20,991 nt of DNA, taken from Desulfosudis sp034189195. Its GTDB lineage: Bacteria; Desulfobacterota; Desulfobacteria; Desulfobacterales; Desulfosudaceae. The DNA is taken from positions 1-20,991 of the forward strand of contig JAXHVI010000242.1 in NCBI GenBank assembly GCA_034189195.1, in the 5' to 3' direction. The position numbers were made by a program, and so were the translations under genes. This document shows, piece by piece, positions 1 through 7,307 of the stretch (position 1 is the stretch's first letter; the number at the start of each line of letters is the position of its first letter). The notes below the pieces were generated by a model, which was not told the DNA's origin, searched no databases, and saw nothing but the letters and a program-made list of their open reading frames with translations.

Positions 1-915
1 GCCCTGCCGGTGATCGCCATCTGTATCGCCATTTACGTTGCCTCTACACTGGGCGGTCTTTACGGCATCGCCATGGCGGCCATGTCCATGCTGTCGATGA
101 CCGGTATGGTTATCGCCATTGACGCCTACGGCCCCATTACGGACAATGCCGGCGGCATCGCCGAAATGGCCGAGATGGACGAGAGCGTCCGGGCCGTCAC
201 CGACCCCCTGGATGCGGTGGGCAACACCACCAAGGCCGTTACCAAGGGGTATGCCATCGGCTCCGCCGGTCTGGCCGCCCTGGTGCTGTTTGCCTCCTAT
301 GTCATGGAATTCCAGTTCCATGAAGGCGGCGATCATGTCGCTCTGGTCTTTGACCTGGCCGACGTGCGGGTACTGATCGGCCTGTTTATCGGCGGCCTGC
401 TGCCCTTCCTGTTCGCTTCCATCGCCATGAAGGCCGTGGGACGGGCCGGCGGCGCGGTGGTTGACGAAGTGCGCCGTCAGTTCCGTGAAATTCCGGGCAT
501 CATGGAAGGCACGGCCAAGCCTGACTACTCCGCCTGCGTGGACCTGGTCACCAAGTTCGCCATCAAGGAGATGATGGTACCGGCGATTATTCCGGTGGTT
601 GCTCCGATCATTGTGGGCGTTCTGTTCGGAAAAGTCGGCGGCCCCTATGCTGTCGGCGGTCTTCTGATCGGCAGCATCGTTACCGGTATCTTCCTGGCCA
701 TCTCCATGACAACCGGCGGCGCGGCCTGGGACAATGCCAAAAAGTACATTGAAGACGGCAACTTCGGCGGCAAGGGCAGCGATGCTCATAAGGCAGCGGT
801 TACCGGCGACACCGTCGGCGACCCCTACAAAGACACCGCTGGTCCGGCCATCAACCCCATGATCAAGATCGTCAACGTGGTAGCCCTGCTCATGGTGCCG
901 GTGCTGTTCCTGTAA
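1..915 (+). CDS. hppA: K+-independent H+-translocating membrane pyrophosphatase (3' part)
   Basis: This is the C-terminal part of a membrane-bound pyrophosphatase, which hydrolyses cytoplasmic PPi and pumps protons out of the cell. The reading frame is open from base 1, so the 5' end lies outside the window; the first GTG at 10 is internal. The core motif DAYGPITDNAGGIAEMA starts near base 121, followed by GNTTKAVTKG near 220. Lys at 232-234 and Thr three residues later occupy the positions that, in this family, are Ala and Ala in K+-dependent enzymes, so the enzyme is predicted to be K+-independent. Several hydrophobic membrane helices follow, and the protein ends in the usual INPMIKI plus helix close to the stop. 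A strong terminator follows, so it closes its transcript. Family assignment is certain; ion specificity (H+ rather than Na+) is inferred from the Lys motif. Confidence 0.97.
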   Translation, partial: ALPVIAICIAIYVASTLGGLYGIAMAAMSMLSMTGMVIAIDAYGPITDNAGGIAEMAEMDESVRAVTDPLDAVGNTTKAVTKGYAIGSAGLAALVLFASYVMEFQFHEGGDHVALVFDLADVRVLIGLFIGGLLPFLFASIAMKAVGRAGGAVVDEVRRQFREIPGIMEGTAKPDYSACVDLVTKFAIKEMMVPAIIPVVAPIIVGVLFGKVGGPYAVGGLLIGSIVTGIFLAISMTTGGAAWDNAKKYIEDGNFGGKGSDAHKAAVTGDTVGDPYKDTAGPAINPMIKIVNVVALLMVPVLFL

Positions 916-940
916 CACGAAACTGTTAACAACCTGAGAT

Positions 941-975
941 AAAAGGGGGAGAGCCGACCGGCCCTCCCCCTTTTT
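941..975 (+). terminator. Rho-independent terminator after hppA
   Basis: An 11-bp perfect stem (AAAAGGGGGAG with CTCCCCCTTTT) encloses a short GC-containing loop and ends in a run of five T. It lies 26 bases past the pyrophosphatase stop and before the carD promoter. Confidence 0.92.
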
Positions 976-977
976 AG

Positions 978-1006
978 TTGCCGGACCGGTTAAAATCTGC
1001 TATAAA
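978..1006 (+). promoter_or_regulatory. Sigma70-type promoter for the carD-family gene
   Basis: TTGCCG (978-983) and TATAAA (1001-1006) are separated by 17 bases, an ideal spacing. They lie just after the hppA terminator and about 43 bases upstream of the carD-family start codon. Called by eye from consensus only. Confidence 0.6.
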
Positions 1007-1048
1007 TAGTAAGATTTGTAGTTATCAACCTCCGAGGTGACATAAAAA

Positions 1049-1615
1049 ATGGCACAGAAGGCAAAAACCAAAAAAGGGCCGGCCGTTAAAAAAGGCCCGA
1101 ACAACTATCAACCCGGCGACCTGGTGGTCTACCCGGCCCATGGCGTGGGCCGCATTGAGACCATTGAGTCCCGGAACATCGGCGATACCCGGCAGGATTT
1201 TTACATCATGAAAATCCTGGAAACCAACATGGTCATCATGATCCCCACCCAGAACCTCACGGTCGTGGGCATCCGCAACGTGATCTGCAAAAAAGAGGTT
1301 TCAAAGATTTACAACATCATCCGCAGCCAGGAGGAGTGTGGCGCCGGTGACAACCAGACATGGAACCGGCGATACAAGGAGTACATGGACAAAATCAAAA
1401 CCGGTTCCCTGTACGAAGTGGCCGAGGTGTTCCGGGACCTCTTTTTGCTGAAAATGACAAAAGACCTTTCATTTGGGGAAAGAAAACTGCTGGATACAGC
1501 CCAGGGGCTGCTGGTAAAAGAGCTTTCCATTGCAAAAGGGGCCGAAGAAAAAACGGTCATCTCTGAGATCGAGTCCTTTTTTCCCAAAATTCAGCCCTCC
1601 CATGCCGCCGGATAG
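1049..1615 (+). CDS. CarD/CdnL-family transcriptional regulator
   Basis: A 188-aa cytoplasmic protein. After a Lys-rich N-terminus (residues 1-20), residues about 21-80 form the CarD/CdnL/TRCF RNA-polymerase-interaction domain, recognisable from PGDLVVYPAHGVGRIE, the DFYIMKIL strand and MIPTQN. The rest is predicted helical, matching the C-terminal DNA-contacting domain of the family. Family members bind the RNA polymerase beta subunit and stabilise open promoter complexes, often at rRNA genes; that role is inferred here. GAGGT at 1034-1038 supports the ATG at 1049. It has its own promoter, and its last 14 bases overlap the following pseudouridine synthase, so the two are probably translationally coupled. 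Confidence 0.93.
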   Translation: MAQKAKTKKGPAVKKGPNNYQPGDLVVYPAHGVGRIETIESRNIGDTRQDFYIMKILETNMVIMIPTQNLTVVGIRNVICKKEVSKIYNIIRSQEECGAGDNQTWNRRYKEYMDKIKTGSLYEVAEVFRDLFLLKMTKDLSFGERKLLDTAQGLLVKELSIAKGAEEKTVISEIESFFPKIQPSHAAG

Positions 1616-2594
1616 AGACGTCACCCTTGTGACGAGTGCCGGACACGACGGTCTGCGACTGGACACGCTGGTCTCCAGCCAGTGGGGATGTTCACGTCAT
1701 GCAGCGGTCCTGCTTATCCGGAACGGTACTATCCTTGTGGACGGCCGGGCCCAGAAGCCTTCCTATAAAGTTGGCATCAACCAGTCCATAACGGGTCGTA
1801 TTCCTTCACAAAAGCCGGAAAGGCCCGGGCCTGAGCCAGCGCCCATTCCCATTCTCTTTGAAGATGCGTTTCTGCTGGTTGTCAACAAGCCCCCCGGGCT
1901 TGTGGTACACCCGGCACCGGGCCATGAGGAAGGCACGCTTGCCAACCGCCTGCTGCACCATTTTCCGGCTATTGGCGCCGCCGGCGATCCGGACCGGCCC
2001 GGCATTGTTCACCGTCTGGACAAAAACACCTCCGGGGCCATGGTGGTGGCCAAAACCGCAGCCGCCCACCAGGCGCTTTCCGAAATGTTCAAGTCCAGGC
2101 AGGTTCGTAAAACCTACCTGGCCCTGGTATACGGCCAAATGAAATATACCGACGGTATTATCACCCTGCCCATCGGCCGTCACGCCCTGGAAAGAAAAAA
2201 AATGTCGGTTTCAAGCCCCCAGGCCAGGCCGTCGGAAACCCGCTGGAAAGTGCGCAAAACTTTTTCCGATGCCAGCCTGCTGGAACTTGAAATTCACACC
2301 GGCCGGACCCACCAAATCCGGGTCCACTGCACGGCACTGCAACGGCCGGTCGTGGGAGACCCCACCTACCAGTGCAAATGGACACGCAAACGGCAGCATT
2401 TTTCCGGCCGGGCCTCTTTTGAGCTGCTCAATGCCGCCGGCCGGCAGATGCTTCACGCGTGGCGCCTGGAATTTGTCCACCCCGGGACCGGCAGGCCCAT
2501 GTGCTTTACAGCACCGCTTTTCGAAGATATAAAAAAGATGCTCCACCGGCTTCGGGCCATTGACGCTGAAAACGCCCCAAAAAGAGCCTTCTGA
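1602..2594 (+). CDS. RluA/RluD-family pseudouridine synthase
   Basis: A 330-aa cytoplasmic enzyme predicted to isomerise uridines in rRNA to pseudouridine. Residues about 18-65 form an S4 RNA-binding domain, followed by the catalytic domain from about residue 85. The RluA-family signature HRLDKNTSG carries the catalytic Asp at residue 140, and the later HTGRTHQIRVH motif is also present. The frame is open farther upstream (to 1530), but the ATG at 1602 gives the normal family length and only a 14-base overlap with the carD-family gene; no strong ribosome site is visible, consistent with coupling. RluD-type activity on the 23S large-subunit RNA is likely, but RluC/RluA specificity cannot be excluded from sequence alone. 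Confidence 0.93.
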   Translation: MPPDRDVTLVTSAGHDGLRLDTLVSSQWGCSRHAAVLLIRNGTILVDGRAQKPSYKVGINQSITGRIPSQKPERPGPEPAPIPILFEDAFLLVVNKPPGLVVHPAPGHEEGTLANRLLHHFPAIGAAGDPDRPGIVHRLDKNTSGAMVVAKTAAAHQALSEMFKSRQVRKTYLALVYGQMKYTDGIITLPIGRHALERKKMSVSSPQARPSETRWKVRKTFSDASLLELEIHTGRTHQIRVHCTALQRPVVGDPTYQCKWTRKRQHFSGRASFELLNAAGRQMLHAWRLEFVHPGTGRPMCFTAPLFEDIKKMLHRLRAIDAENAPKRAF

Positions 2595-2637
2595 TGCGTC
2601 AAGTGGCTGTAACCCCTCCCCCATTCATGGAGGTTTC

Positions 2638-2838
2638 ATGAAAATAAGAAACTTTACCCACAAAAAATGTTTTATCACCGGCACGGCCGGCGGTATCGGC
2701 CGGGCCACGGCCGTTGCCATGGCCCGGCGGGGAGCCCGCCTCTTTCTTACCGACATCAACGCGGATCCGCTGGAGACGGTGGTCAGGGAAATTGAGCAGG
2801 AAGGCGGCGGCGTGGCCTTAGACAGAGATGCCACATGA
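2638..2838 (+). pseudogene. Truncated short-chain dehydrogenase (N-terminal remnant)
   Basis: An ATG with GGAGG four to five bases upstream opens a 66-codon frame. It encodes the start of a short-chain dehydrogenase/reductase: the NAD(P)-binding TGxxxGIG motif (TGTAGGIGRA), the next helix, and the acidic end of strand 2 (LTDIN). The frame stops just after the second helix, so the catalytic Ser-Tyr-Lys segment and about 200 residues are missing. The downstream DNA does not continue the dehydrogenase in any frame but carries remnants of a different enzyme. This is best explained by a deletion joining two decaying genes. The short peptide may still be translated, but no function is expected. Confidence 0.8.
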
Positions 2839-3281
2839 CCGGCCTTCCCCAGCCCGTCAAGCCCCGGCTTCAGGATGCTGCGGGAAGCCCCTGGTGGACC
2901 GGATCTTCCTGCTGCCGCTGAAGCTGGCCGCACCTTTTGTGCCGCCGCCGGCCATGGACCGCAACACCTATGAGCAGCGGCTTGATTTTTACATCAAGAG
3001 TGGCTATGTGGCCCGGCCCGCATCTTTTTTCCGCCGGGCTGGACGTGGCCCTCTTTATCGCGCCCTTTCCGAAGCTGTCTTCTGGCAAACTCCTTGTGGT
3101 GGCGTCCGTGGGAGACCGTCTCTGCCCCTTTGGCCATGTACAGTCACTGTGCGAAAAATGGCGCATCTCCGACTATCACTTTCTTTCCGGGGGCCACTGG
3201 CTGGTCTTCAACAGCCGGGAGCGGGGAAAAGCCTGGTATGAATTTCTTTTTCGTATGAAGTTTCTGGACAATCCCGGCTGA
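2839..3281 (+). pseudogene. Decayed alpha/beta-hydrolase gene (C-terminal remnant, frameshifted)
   Basis: Coherent protein sequence is spread over all three forward frames. A first piece begins at about 2835 (MTGLPQPVKPRLQDAAG), a second in another frame covers about 2885-3020 (KPLVDRIFLLPLKLA and YEQRLDFYIKSGYVARP), and a third covers about 3020-3278 (LDVALFIAPFPKLSSGK and SVGDRLCPFGH). The last piece resembles the end of an alpha/beta hydrolase, with the acid-residue strand (VASVGDRLCP) and the His region (FLSGGHWLVF). At least two frameshifts are needed to join the pieces, and no intact N-terminal nucleophile region is visible. Substrate unknown. Confidence 0.7.
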
Positions 3282-3306
3282 AAGCACCAAAACCGGCATG
3301 CCAGAT

Positions 3307-3342
3307 AAAACGGGGCGAAGCCTTAACGGCTTCGCCCCGTTT
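3307..3342. terminator. Bidirectional terminator between the + strand genes and rnfB
   Basis: A perfect 12-bp stem (CGGGGCGAAGCC at 3311-3322 with GGCTTCGCCCCG at 3328-3339) encloses a 5-base loop. It is flanked by AAAA on the left and TTT on the right, so it can act on both strands. It lies between the decayed + strand hydrolase and the end of the convergent rnf operon. Confidence 0.88.
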
Positions 3343-3372
3343 CTGATTTTTCCAGATTTGCTCAAATTATGG

Positions 3373-5472
3373 TTACAACTTGCAGACGTTCTCCCGGTTG
3401 TAGCAGGTGGTGCAGCAGAAGAGGCACCGGTCCGCCTCCTTCAGGGCGTTCTCCTCGCTGATGACCAGGTCGGCCTCGTCAAAGGTCTTAATACGGGTGG
3501 CCACCTCCAGCTCCGGCATCTCCACCCGCTTACGCTTTGTAACCCCCTCCACTGTTTCAAACAGGCACCCGGGAATATGTGTCTTGAACAGGTCATTGGG
3601 CGGCGGTGCCACCGGCTGGCCGGAAAGGTAAAGATCGATTGAGCGGGCCGCGCGCCGTCCCCCGCCGATGGCCTCCACCACCAGGGAGGCGCCGGTGGCC
3701 GCGTCGCCGGCGGTAAAAATATAGGGAATGTTGGTCTGAAGGGTCTGGGGGTCAATCTGGTCGATGGTGTCCCACTTGGTGGTGGCCAGTTCTTCTCCCC
3801 GCCGGCCCTTTTCCGTCTGTTTAAAGGAGATGTCGGGCCCCTGGCCGATGGCCAGCACAATCATGTCGGTCTCCAGCACCTGGACCGCGCCCTCCTTGGG
3901 TACGGGTTTGCGGCGGCCGCTGGCGTCGGGTTCGCCCAGTTCCATTTCCTGGACCTCCAGGCCCACCACGTTACCATTCTCATCCCCGAGAATGCGGTTG
4001 GGGGAGAACAGGTATTTCATGTTGACTCCCTCATGTTCGGCCGCCTCGATCTCCACCATGTTGGCCGGCATCTCGTTCCGGGTCCGGCGGTAGACGATGG
4101 AAACCTCTTCGGCCCCCAGCCGCACCAGGGTCCGGACGCAGTCAATGGCCGTGTTGCCGCCGCCGATGACGGCGCACTTTCTGCCCACCGGCACCGGGTC
4201 CTTGCCGGCACCCTGCTGCCAGGCGGCAAATTTGGTTAGAAATGATATGCCGGTATACACACCCTTGAGGTCGTTGCCTTCAATCTTAAGACCATAATCC
4301 TTCCATGCGCCGATGCCCAGGAAAATGGCGTCGTACCCGGCGGCCATCAGGCTGCCCATGTCAAAGTCGCGGCCCAGCCGCATGTTGGGCTTGTGCTCAA
4401 TGCCCATGTTGAGAATACCGTCGGTCTCCCACTTTAACACCTTTTTGGGCAGCCGGTATTCGGGAATACCGTAACGGATCATGCCGCCCAGCTCCGGGTT
4501 GTCGTCAAAGATGGTCACGCCGTGTCCCACCCGGCGCAGAAAATAGGCGGCGGTCAGGCCGGCCGGCCCGCCGCCGATCACCGCCACCTTTTTTCCGGTG
4601 GACGGCGCGCAGGGAATGGGCAGTCGTTTACCTGAATTCATTTCGTAATCGGCCACAAACCGCTTGAGCTGGTTGATGGATACCGGCTCATCCACAACCC
4701 CGCGGCGGCACTTGTCCTCGCAGGGATGGGGACAGACCCGGCCGCAGGCCAGCAGCAACGGGTTTCTTTCCCGAATGGTGTTGACCGCACCCTCATAGTC
4801 TCCGTTTTTGATCTGGTTGATGTATTTGGGAATATCAATCTGGGCCGGACAGGTCTGGGTGCACGGCGCATGGGCACCGTTGGTGGCATTGAACTCAAAA
4901 AGCCGCTGGCTCATGGTCTTGACCCGAATGATGTTCTTCGGACAGACCGCCTCGCAGGCCCCGCACCCCACGCATTTGGCCGGGTCCACCACCGGGTAGC
5001 CCTCTCCGCTCATCTCGATGGCGTCAAAGGCACAGGCCTTAATGCAGTCCCCGTATCCCAGGCACCCGGTGGGGCACTCTCTTCTTCCGCCATACAGGGC
5101 CGTAACCGCGTTGCAGGAAAGAATTCCCTTGTATATGTATTTGTTTTCCGCCCGGTTGCCGCCGGTGCACTCATTTTCCGACACTCTGGGCTCGGCGGTT
5201 CCGGGATCCACTCCCATGATGGCGGCAATGGCGGCCGCGGAATCCGGCCCACCCACAATACATACACTGGGCAGGGCCTCGCCCTTCACCACTGCCGCGG
5301 CAGCAGCCGAGCAGCCGGCATATCCGCACCCGCCGCAGTTGGCGCCGGCGGTTGCCGATTCGACCGCTGCGATACGGGGGTCCTCGTAAACATAAAACAC
5401 ACGGGAAGCAACACCCAGAATGATGCTGCTGGCCATGCCCAGCCCCAACATGGAAATAATCGCATTTAACAC
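3373..5472 (-). CDS. rnfB: RnfB fused to a GltD/NfnB-like NAD(P)H flavoprotein
   Basis: A 699-aa fusion; ordinary RnfB proteins are roughly 190-300 aa. Residues 1-25 are a membrane anchor, followed by the RnfB cluster motif (C46, C49, C54, C71) and two 4Fe-4S ferredoxin motifs (C133/137/143/147 and C167/170/173/177). Residues about 200-290 are a GltD-type Cys-rich domain (C204, C208, C243, C247, C251, C255). Next comes a two-nucleotide flavoprotein: FAD motif GGGPAG near 300, NAD(P)H motif GGGNTAID near 437, Arg-rich VYRRTRNEMPA near 460, and a second FAD motif TAGDAATGAS near 587. The tail carries another Cys cluster (C683, 686, 687, 690, 697). The GTG start at 5472 is supported by AAGGAG six bases upstream. 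It is the last gene of the rnf operon. Predicted role: electron exchange between ferredoxin, NAD(P)H and the membrane subunits. Confidence 0.96.
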   Translation of the reverse strand: MLNAIISMLGLGMASSIILGVASRVFYVYEDPRIAAVESATAGANCGGCGYAGCSAAAAAVVKGEALPSVCIVGGPDSAAAIAAIMGVDPGTAEPRVSENECTGGNRAENKYIYKGILSCNAVTALYGGRRECPTGCLGYGDCIKACAFDAIEMSGEGYPVVDPAKCVGCGACEAVCPKNIIRVKTMSQRLFEFNATNGAHAPCTQTCPAQIDIPKYINQIKNGDYEGAVNTIRERNPLLLACGRVCPHPCEDKCRRGVVDEPVSINQLKRFVADYEMNSGKRLPIPCAPSTGKKVAVIGGGPAGLTAAYFLRRVGHGVTIFDDNPELGGMIRYGIPEYRLPKKVLKWETDGILNMGIEHKPNMRLGRDFDMGSLMAAGYDAIFLGIGAWKDYGLKIEGNDLKGVYTGISFLTKFAAWQQGAGKDPVPVGRKCAVIGGGNTAIDCVRTLVRLGAEEVSIVYRRTRNEMPANMVEIEAAEHEGVNMKYLFSPNRILGDENGNVVGLEVQEMELGEPDASGRRKPVPKEGAVQVLETDMIVLAIGQGPDISFKQTEKGRRGEELATTKWDTIDQIDPQTLQTNIPYIFTAGDAATGASLVVEAIGGGRRAARSIDLYLSGQPVAPPPNDLFKTHIPGCLFETVEGVTKRKRVEMPELEVATRIKTFDEADLVISEENALKEADRCLFCCTTCYNRENVCKL

Positions 5473-5508
5473 TGCATACTCCTTCGAATTACGATTTCGA
5501 CAGTATGA

Positions 5509-6084
5509 TTAAGCCATGCCTTTGAACGCGAAAAACGCCAGCGCGATCATCCCTGCGGTCACCAGGCCGATGGAGGTGTCCTGCAACGGTTTGGGCACCT
5601 TGCCCAGGTTGATCCGCTCCCGCACGCCGGCAAACAGGATCAGGGCAAGGCCGAAACCCACGGCATAGGAGAAGGAGGCCACCAGGGTCTGCAGAAAATT
5701 ATACTCCTCCTTGATGTTGATCAGGCAGGCGCCCATCACGGCGCAGTTGGTGGTGATCAGGGGCAGGAAAATGCCCAGACCCGCGTAAAGGGCCGGAATG
5801 CTCTTTTTCAGAAACATCTCCACAAACTGGACCAGGGAGGCGATCACCAGGATAAAGGCCAGGGTGCGCAGAAACTCCAGGTCGAGCCACTTGAGCAGGA
5901 ACACATCCACGCACCAGGTGATTACGCCGGCCATGACCAGGACGAACACCACGGCCATGGCCATGCCCACCGCGGTCTCCATTTTCTTGGAGGTGCCCAG
6001 AAACGGACAGTTGCCCAGAAACTGGGCAAGCAGAATGTTATTGATCAGAATGCAGCTGATGGCCAGAAGAATATATTCGGTCAT
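5509..6084 (-). CDS. rnfA: Rnf complex membrane subunit RnfA
   Basis: A 191-aa integral membrane protein, the usual RnfA length, with about six hydrophobic helices. It forms the membrane core of the ion-pumping Rnf complex together with RnfE and RnfD. Conserved Cys26 (in LGNCPFLG) and Cys114 (in TTNCAVMG) sit in the symmetric half-helices where RnfA and RnfE jointly bind an intramembrane 2Fe-2S cluster in characterised complexes. GGAG lies about eight bases before the ATG. It starts 9 bases after the rnfE stop and is followed 36 bases later by rnfB. Confidence 0.97.
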   Translation of the reverse strand: MTEYILLAISCILINNILLAQFLGNCPFLGTSKKMETAVGMAMAVVFVLVMAGVITWCVDVFLLKWLDLEFLRTLAFILVIASLVQFVEMFLKKSIPALYAGLGIFLPLITTNCAVMGACLINIKEEYNFLQTLVASFSYAVGFGLALILFAGVRERINLGKVPKPLQDTSIGLVTAGMIALAFFAFKGMA

Positions 6085-6093
6085 TGAAGTCTC

Positions 6094-6699
6094 CTATTTG
6101 CTACCGAGCATGTTCATGATGCAGAGCATGAGGCCGAGGCACACGAAAGCGCCCGGTGCCTGCACCATAAAGGCAAAGGGCAGAAACGCGTCACCGAACA
6201 GCGAAAAGCTGTTGCCAAGGACCGTTACCGTTCCGGCGCCAAGGGCCTCCCGGACCGCGGCAATGGCGGCCAGAGACAGGGTAAACCCGACACCGATGCC
6301 CAGGCCGTCGGCAATGGACGGCAGCAGGGGGTTTTTAAAGGCAAAGGCCTCGGCCCGCCCCAGCACGATGCAGTTCACAACGATCAGGGGGATAAAAATA
6401 CCCAGCTGCAGAAACAGGCTGTAGGTATAGGCCTGCATCAGCAGCTCCACCAGGGTCACAAAGGCGGCGATGATGGTGACGAAGCAGGCGATGCGCACCT
6501 TGGCGGGAATGACGTTTCGCAGCATGGAAACCAGAATGTTCGACCCCACCAGCACAAAGGTGGTGGCCAGTCCCATGCCGATGCCGTTTTCCACCTTTGT
6601 TGTGACCGCCAAGGTGGGGCACAGACCCAGCACCAGCCGAAACGGCGGAATCTCCGCCCACAACCCCTTGGTAAACTCTTGCGTAATAGACTTGGCCAT
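6094..6699 (-). CDS. rnfE: Rnf complex membrane subunit RnfE
   Basis: A 201-aa integral membrane protein, paralogous to RnfA and inserted with opposite topology in known complexes. Cys27 (GLCPTLAV) and Cys110 (VVNCIVLG) are the expected ligands of the cluster shared with RnfA. Hydrophobic helices run throughout, with the loop RAEAFAFKNP after the second Cys. The frame is open farther upstream, but the ATG at 6699 (MAKSITQEF) is preceded by GGGGAG, starts after the rnfG stop, and gives the usual family length. It lies 17 bases after rnfG and 9 bases before rnfA. Confidence 0.96.
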   Translation of the reverse strand: MAKSITQEFTKGLWAEIPPFRLVLGLCPTLAVTTKVENGIGMGLATTFVLVGSNILVSMLRNVIPAKVRIACFVTIIAAFVTLVELLMQAYTYSLFLQLGIFIPLIVVNCIVLGRAEAFAFKNPLLPSIADGLGIGVGFTLSLAAIAAVREALGAGTVTVLGNSFSLFGDAFLPFAFMVQAPGAFVCLGLMLCIMNMLGSK

Positions 6700-6716
6700 T
6701 TTTTCAACTCCCCTGT

Positions 6717-7307
6717 TTATAAACTTGCTATCTTGTTTTTGATCTCGTCTTCCAACTGCTGGTAAATCTCGCCGGCGCTGGTGGCGGCATTGCACACGGC
6801 CCCGGAGGTGACGGTGGCACCGCTGATGGCGTCGATCTGGCCGCCGGCGCTCTTGACCTTAAACTCCTGGGTCACGGGAAGGCCCACAAACCGGTTCACC
6901 AGGTCCGGCTCGCTCTTGGCCCTGGACCCGATGCCCGGGGTCTCGCTGTGAGTGGTCACGCCGGCGCCGGCAATGGTGCCGGTTTCAATATCCACTGCCA
7001 CCATCAGGCCCACATCACCGCCGAACCCGCCTTTGCCGCTGGCGCTCAGGGCCACGTACCGGACCTTGCCGTCCACGGCGATGGGGAAAAAGGTCACCCC
7101 CTCCTTGCCCTCGCCGATGGTAAACCGGTCGGCGATCATGTCATTGGAAGCGTTTGCAAACATCTCCCGCAGCACCGGCCCCTGCACAAAATTGAGCACC
7201 TGGAGCTCGATTCTGTCCTGTGTCGCGGCCCGCACGCCGGCCAGCAGACCGCCGGAAACCGCTGTCAAAACGGTCAGCACCACCACCATTTTAATTAATT
7301 CACGCAT
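6717..7307 (-). CDS. rnfG: Rnf complex FMN-binding subunit RnfG
   Basis: A 196-aa protein with one N-terminal membrane helix (residues about 5-27) and an extracytoplasmic FMN-binding domain. The motif SGATVTSGAV carries the expected covalent-FMN acceptor Thr at residue 167. Earlier THSETPGIGSRA is also typical of the RnfG/NqrC family. RnfG passes electrons on the outer side of the membrane, which makes it the likely contact for the cytochrome encoded at the head of this operon. Its ATG overlaps the rnfD stop by one base (TAATG), indicating coupled translation. Confidence 0.96.
   Translation of the reverse strand: MRELIKMVVVLTVLTAVSGGLLAGVRAATQDRIELQVLNFVQGPVLREMFANASNDMIADRFTIGEGKEGVTFFPIAVDGKVRYVALSASGKGGFGGDVGLMVAVDIETGTIAGAGVTTHSETPGIGSRAKSEPDLVNRFVGLPVTQEFKVKSAGGQIDAISGATVTSGAVCNAATSAGEIYQQLEDEIKNKIASL

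Noticed and set aside
2836..2838. TGA ending the dehydrogenase fragment as a possible selenocysteine codon
   Set aside because: Reading through gives no dehydrogenase sequence, and the following segment belongs to another enzyme in other frames; a deletion explains it better.
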